DNA from: Pterobdella sp. o SKG-2022 | Lineage: Eukaryota > Annelida > Clitellata > Hirudinida > Piscicolidae | Direction of reading: 5' to 3' | Length of the DNA stretch: 64,000 nucleotides | Assembly: GCA_964035795.1 (NCBI GenBank) | Contig: OZ038322.1 | Coordinates: 21,244,674-21,308,673 of the forward strand | In this document: piece after piece, positions 48,301-64,000 of the stretch | How the letters are laid out: each line of letters opens with the position of its first letter | How positions within the stretch are numbered: the first letter of the stretch is position 1 | Notes under the pieces: model-generated | Seen by the model: the letters and a program-made list of their open reading frames with translations, nothing else | The model's database searches: none | What the model was told of the DNA's origin: nothing | Program-made: the position numbers and the translations under genes

Positions 48301-48490
48301 GGCCCCTATAGCGCAATGGTTGAGCATTAGACTAATTATCTAAAGTTACCGGGTTCGATCCCGCGTGAGCCGACAATTAGCACCTGTTCCACAGTGTGTT
48401 TTCGCTACATTAAATTTGTAGCAAGCGCTTTGATCTATAAGGAAAAGCGCTTTATAAATACCGCATTACATTACATTACATTCCATTACA
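48301..48490 (+). mobile_element. tRNA-derived SINE, copy 2, inserted in the L2 element
   Basis: Head 48301-48373 resembles a tRNA with loop CTAATTA (AAT, Ile-like) and B-box GGTTCGATCCC. The body follows (GACAATTAGCACCTGTTCC...), with a conserved tail AAAGCGCTTTATAAATACCG and then (ATTAC)n. The GCGCT(A/T)TATAAAT tail plus short tandem repeat is typical of SINEs mobilised by CR1/L2-type LINEs. It shares its head and junction with the SINE at 9181-9330. Confidence 0.82.
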
Positions 48491-49440
48491 TGAGGTCTAT
48501 GAAGGTGATGGGTGAAAAGTGAAAAAGAGAAACAGAGGCAAGAGAAGACGCTAGAGGAGTGTGAGATGATGAGCGATTAGTTCTAATGGAAAGAATCTTT
48601 TTGTGAAAATAGTCATGAAAATCATAAGAAGAAAAAGGAGAAGAGATTGCTTGGAAAGAATGCGATTGAGATTTTTCCAACGAGATGAAGAAGAGGAAGC
48701 AGAGCTGATGGAAGAAATAGGAAAATTTGAGTGTTTGGAGTGGATAAGAGAGTGATAGGTTGATAGGTGAAAAAGCCAAAGAACATGAGAGCAAGAAGAG
48801 GGAGAGGAACGATAAGAACGTTCAAGCTTGCGTAAAGTACGTTTGGATGTGACGCATTCACCATCAAACCAAGATGCTTTGAAGGAGGAAAGACGGTGGG
48901 TAAAAGATTTAATGGGAAGAAGCACACTCAAAGTATTAGTGAGAAGAGAGTCTAGAGCAAAAAGAAGTCATCAACGTCAGTGAAAGAAAAAGAGTCAAAA
49001 GAAGAAGCAGAAAGAAGTTGGATGAAAAGTGTTTTGTCAAGTTGAGACCAAGAGCGAGTAGATACCTTGACAGTGGAGAAGAGTTTAATGGGTTGATAGG
49101 CAAAGAAGCTTGAATAAGATAATAATCAGAGAAGGAGACTGGGTGAGCAAGAATACTAATGGGTTTGATAAAGGATGATGTGATGAAAAAATCAATGGTG
49201 TTGCCGGAGGAATGAGAGGGAAAGTGACAATGTTGGGAAAGATTGAAAAGTTCAAGTTCAAGAAATTTACTAGTGTAGAAATTTGTTTTGTTGTTAAATT
49301 GAATGTTAAAGTTACCTACAATATAAAAAGAAAAGAAAATAGTATATAGAAATTCAAGTAATGCAGAGAAGTCATTAATAAAGAAAAAGAGAGAGGAAGT
49401 TGAGGTCAATAAATAACAGCGATAAACAGAGTGAGAGTAC

Positions 49441-49449
49441 CATATTTAA
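49441..49449 (+). repeat. Target-site duplication, left copy
   Basis: CATATTTAA, identical to 50835-50843; together they bracket the nested LINE. Confidence 0.8.
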
Positions 49450-50834
49450 TCATCATCATCATTCTATAACTTTGTTCTTCCAAAATTCCCTATCGCTCAT
49501 AGCTGTTTCTAAATCTTCTTTATCAAAATTAGTATCATCAGTTAGTTGGTTGATAAAATTTTGAGCTGGTCTTTCTCTAGTATTTTTACCACTTTTCCCA
49601 TAGTATCAATTTTTGTATCACTTCTTTACTGCAAAAGCAATGTCCTGCAAAACTCACTCTCTGTGTTGCAATTGTATTGGGTATCTTTGGTAAGTTGTCG
49701 TATAGTACATTATTGCTTATAAGTTGCTGCCATTTTACATTATTCACAACTCTTAGGATTTTTGTATAGCACCCGTTTAACTTTGTTTCTAACTTTTTAG
49801 TCAATATCCAAGTACTAGATCCATAGAATAGCACAAAGCTCAATGTAGTATGGAAAAATGCTAATTTCAAGTTTTTTGGGAAATTTGAATCTCAGATAGT
49901 ATTTAGTTTTTGTAGTGCAACCCATTCTTACGTCAGCGTCTTTCTTGTTGGAATATATGCAAGCTCCTAGATAGAGAAAATCGTTTGGGAGTTTTATGCG
50001 TTTTTTGCTTATTGTGGTGAGTTTTGAAGGATTTTGGTTAAATGTCATATATTTTTTTTTTTCATTAATGTGAAGACCTATTAGTTTGCCTGCCATTTCT
50101 ATATTATGCAACAGTTTTTAAGCTTTATCCACAAAGTCTGAAAGTAGGGCAATATCATCTGCGTAGTCTATGTCTGTTACACATAGTGCTGGATGTCTCC
50201 TACTTTTAGCTTTTTCGAGAGTAAAGCCACAATCATCTGAGTTAGAGATTGCTGTTTTCATTGCATAATCTACTGCTATTATGAACAGGTAGGGTGCTAG
50301 TGTATCTCTCTGCAAAACTCCTGCATGAATTGGAAAAAAACTTGTATCACCACCTGGGGAGATAACTTTAGCAGTAGTGTTTTTGTATAGAAGTGAAATT
50401 GCGTTTACAGTTTCAATAGGAATGCCATAAGCTTTTAGTTTTTCCATTAGTTTTCCTCTATGAATTGAATCAAAAGCTTTATGGAAATCCACAAAAATCA
50501 TAACTGCCGGTAGTGTTTTTGATTTGACTCCTTCGATTATTCTTCTCAGCGTGAGGATTTGAGCAAGAGTGGATCGACCAAGTCTGAAGCCATTTTGGTT
50601 AATTCTCAACTTTTCGTCAAAAATTGGACGTATTCTATTGAGCAACATTTTATTGTATATTTTGGATGCTGACGAAGACAGGGTTATTCCTCGAAAATTA
50701 CTGGCTATACTCGTCTCCCTATTTTGGAACAGGTATGATCGTACCTCGTAGCCAGCAGTTTGGTGCGTCGCCAAGATATGTTTTGTTGCATATATTTAAT
50801 AGTTCTTCGTTCATGCAGCCTGTTTTCCATGTTT
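49450..50834 (-). mobile_element. 5'-truncated non-LTR retrotransposon nested in the L2 element
   Basis: Minus-strand RT with motifs NFRGITLSSSASKIYNKML, NQNGFRLGRSTLAQILTLRR, VMIFVDFHKAFDSIHRGK, HAGVLQRDTLAPYLFII and an intact active-site box DIDYADDIALLSD. A post-RT part follows (LYLGACIYSNKKDADVRMG; KLNGCYTKILRVVNNVKW). The 3' end finishes in a (TGATGA)-like repeat at 49450-49463. An in-frame stop near 50110 and a frameshift near 49860 make it inactive. The 5' end starts within the region just before the RT, so it is truncated. It belongs to a different clade from its L2 host (RTE-like is possible, not certain). Confidence 0.85.
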
Positions 50835-50843
50835 CATATTTAA
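50835..50843 (+). repeat. Target-site duplication, right copy
   Basis: CATATTTAA, the second copy of the nine-base duplication. Removing one copy plus the insert restores the L2 endonuclease frame across the junction (SFKYGTLTLFIAVIY). Confidence 0.8.
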
Positions 50844-51380
50844 AAGAAGAGACAAAGGATTCAAAAGATTTAAAATCAAGATGAGAAGTTTTGGAGGAGG
50901 AAAAGGTAGATTTGTAAAAAAGACAGATTCACCCATATGTGGAAAAAGAGGTAGAAAGGGGATTTCGAGAAGCACGAGCAAGTTCAAGGAAAAAATAGGA
51001 GCGAAACAAGCAGATATGAGAGAAGAAGAAGAAGCAGATTCATGCCAGGCCTCACTGAGAGCTAGAAAGTTAAGGTTGGAGGCAGGAAGGAGATAGAAAA
51101 CGCGAAGAGTTTTGTTATTAAAAGATCTTATGTGAAGAAAAGAGATATTAATGGATTTAAGAAGTTTTGAAGAGTTATGAGATGAGTTGGATGATTTAGG
51201 TTTGAGAAAAGAAGATTTAGATTTTAGGCGAGAAGAAGAGATAAGAGATGAGTGAGGGAATGTAGCACTGGAGAAAGTAGAAGCAGTGGACGATGAAATA
51301 CTATTGAGAACAGAAGAACTACAAGATTTGAGATTGAAGAAGAAAACGCGCCACCTATATATAGGGAATTTTCGGTCCAA

Positions 51381-56966
<5,586 letters not shown>

Positions 56967-56974
56967 CGTAAATA

Positions 56975-57473
56975 TAGAAAGAATCGATGTGATGATCCAA
57001 AAGAGAAGACTGCAGTGGCTAGGCCACCTCGAAAGAATGCCGGCTGATCGATTGCCGAAAAAACTTCTGACAAGCAAAATAACGGATGGTAAAAGTCAGC
57101 AAAGCGGACAAAAACAGAGATGGCACATCTAGTTCATAAAGACCTCAAAACGCTGAATTTGGTAGATGTATGGAAACAAGAAGCGCACAAAAGGAAACTA
57201 TGGCGAGAAAACATCACCAAGCGTCTTCACGGTCTCAACAGAGAGAAAAAACTAGAGAATAAATCAACAAATTCCCTAGCTTGCTCATTTGCAGGATGCA
57301 CCAAAATATGTGCAAATAAAGCTGGCCTAGCAAACCACTACAGGCAGATACATCAAACACAACAAACCATAAGATGTGAATACTGTGGCTTGAGCTTTAA
57401 ACACCAAGGCATCCATAACCATCGCAAAAAATGCTCAACTTCCAATCTATTGCACCTGCCACATGGTGGATAA
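56975..57473 (+). mobile_element. Non-LTR retrotransposon 3' end with zinc fingers
   Basis: Plus-strand reading gives QKRRLQWLGHLERMPADRLP then, after a one-base frameshift near 57130, HLVHKDLKTLNLVDVWKQEA, and a C-terminal part with two Cys/His units: CSFAGCTKICANKAGLANHY...H and CEYCGLSFKHQGIHNHRKKC. This is the post-RT plus zinc-finger tail seen in several non-LTR families. The (TG)n tract replaces the RT. Stop near 57471. Confidence 0.75.
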
Positions 57474-57839
57474 AAGCAGACTGTGTATGTGTGCGTGTGC
57501 GTGTGCCCAATTGTGTTCGATTTTTCTATAAATAAATGAACAAAATGTTACAATTTTTGCTCTGTATATTTGTTTTAGTTGAAAATTTTTATAAATATGT
57601 TTTTTTCAGTTAAAAATTTTATGAATATATTTTTCAGAAGTAGGAAGACATTTATTGAAATGAAATTTGAGGGATATGCTCGATCGATCATGCGTGACTG
57701 ATCACCAAAAAATTGCTGCAGCTCTTAAAGCTTTAAAAAAGTGAAAAATCAAAATTTTGTTTAAATTTTTCAAAAAGCTTTAAGCTCGAAGTTACAGACA
57801 CTCATTAAAATGTCAATCCAATTAGAAAGGCAGTCTTAG

Positions 57840-57980
57840 CGACACGATAACTGCTATAATTAGATTCAAGCCCCGCCCTTGACACTGCCATAGCTTCCTA
57901 TTGGTTAAAAGCTAAATCCCACTTAATCTGCCTTGCATGATTGGCGCGTTTTTGACACGATTTTCCGTTATAATCAAGCA
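57840..57980 (+). promoter_or_regulatory. Candidate promoter region of the Tbx2/3 gene
   Basis: A locally GC-richer island 160-300 bases before the start codon, with a GC box (ccccgcccttg near 57871) and an inverted CCAAT box (ctattggtta near 57898). No TATA at the usual distance. GC box plus inverted CCAAT in otherwise AT-rich DNA suggests a promoter; this is inference. Confidence 0.4.
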
Positions 57981-58136
57981 ACTTAGCGACATCTAAAAAT
58001 TTGCGCGCTTAAAACAGTTTCATGAATTTATAATTTTTTTTTGAATAATATTAATTTTGAAAATACATTCTAAACTAAAAGTTTAAAAACTTAATTGAAA
58101 AAAATCAAACTATGAACAATACTGACTAATCCATTT

Positions 58137-63913
<5,777 letters not shown>

Positions 63914-64000
63914 AAGTCTATAAACGATTCGAATTTTTAGAAAAAAAAATTAGATATAAATTTGTTAAAACAAATATTTTATTAAATTAGATTTTTTCTT

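Overview
The window is AT-rich (roughly 70%) animal nuclear DNA. The evidence is multi-exon genes with GT-AG introns on both strands, metazoan gene families (Tbx2/3, MCU, DNTTIP1, TENT5, 14-3-3, PLAA), decayed non-LTR retrotransposons, tRNA-derived SINEs and long microsatellites. There is no bacterial, organellar or viral signature. I can say AT-rich invertebrate metazoan, but not the phylum. Gene models were built by hand from homology remembered for each family plus splice-phase matching between exons; no search was run.

Left part (1-14.5 kb): the 3' end of PLAA (ubiquitin-binding PUL domain) on +; a + strand gene with a signal peptide and Ig-like exons; a + strand gene of unknown family ending at 8327, with a LINE remnant in its last intron; a SINE and a LINE remnant near 9.2-9.7 kb; two phase-matched exons of an unrecognised gene at 12.2-13.2 kb. 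A 200-base assembly gap lies at 14545-14744. From 14.7 to 20.6 kb I see no gene.

Centre (20.6-46.4 kb): an intact single-exon TENT5 (FAM46) poly(A) polymerase gene (-); DNTTIP1, the MiDAC histone deacetylase complex scaffold (-, nine exons found); a compact seven-exon + gene for a single-pass membrane protein with one EGF-like domain and a clear TATA box; a complete eleven-exon mitochondrial calcium uniporter gene MCU (-); then two tandem 14-3-3 genes (-). The MCU-distal 14-3-3 copy (44.0-46.3 kb) looks conventional. The proximal copy (40.5-42.3 kb) is strongly diverged: its start has moved into former 5' UTR and adds a signal-peptide-like segment, a key phosphate-binding lysine has become glutamate, and an exon boundary has lost two bases.

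Right part (46.6-64 kb): a degraded L2-clade LINE (-) ending in a (TAA)n tract, interrupted by a SINE and by a second, 5'-truncated non-LTR element flanked by a 9-bp target-site duplication. Then about 5 kb with no recognisable gene, a (TG)n tract beside another LINE 3' end, and a complete Tbx2/3-type T-box gene (+) with a canonical DNA-binding domain and a very long low-complexity C-terminus.

The genes are independent eukaryotic transcription units, not an operon. The most interesting items are the diverged 14-3-3 duplicate, the EGF-like membrane gene, and the two unassigned gene models in the first 14 kb.
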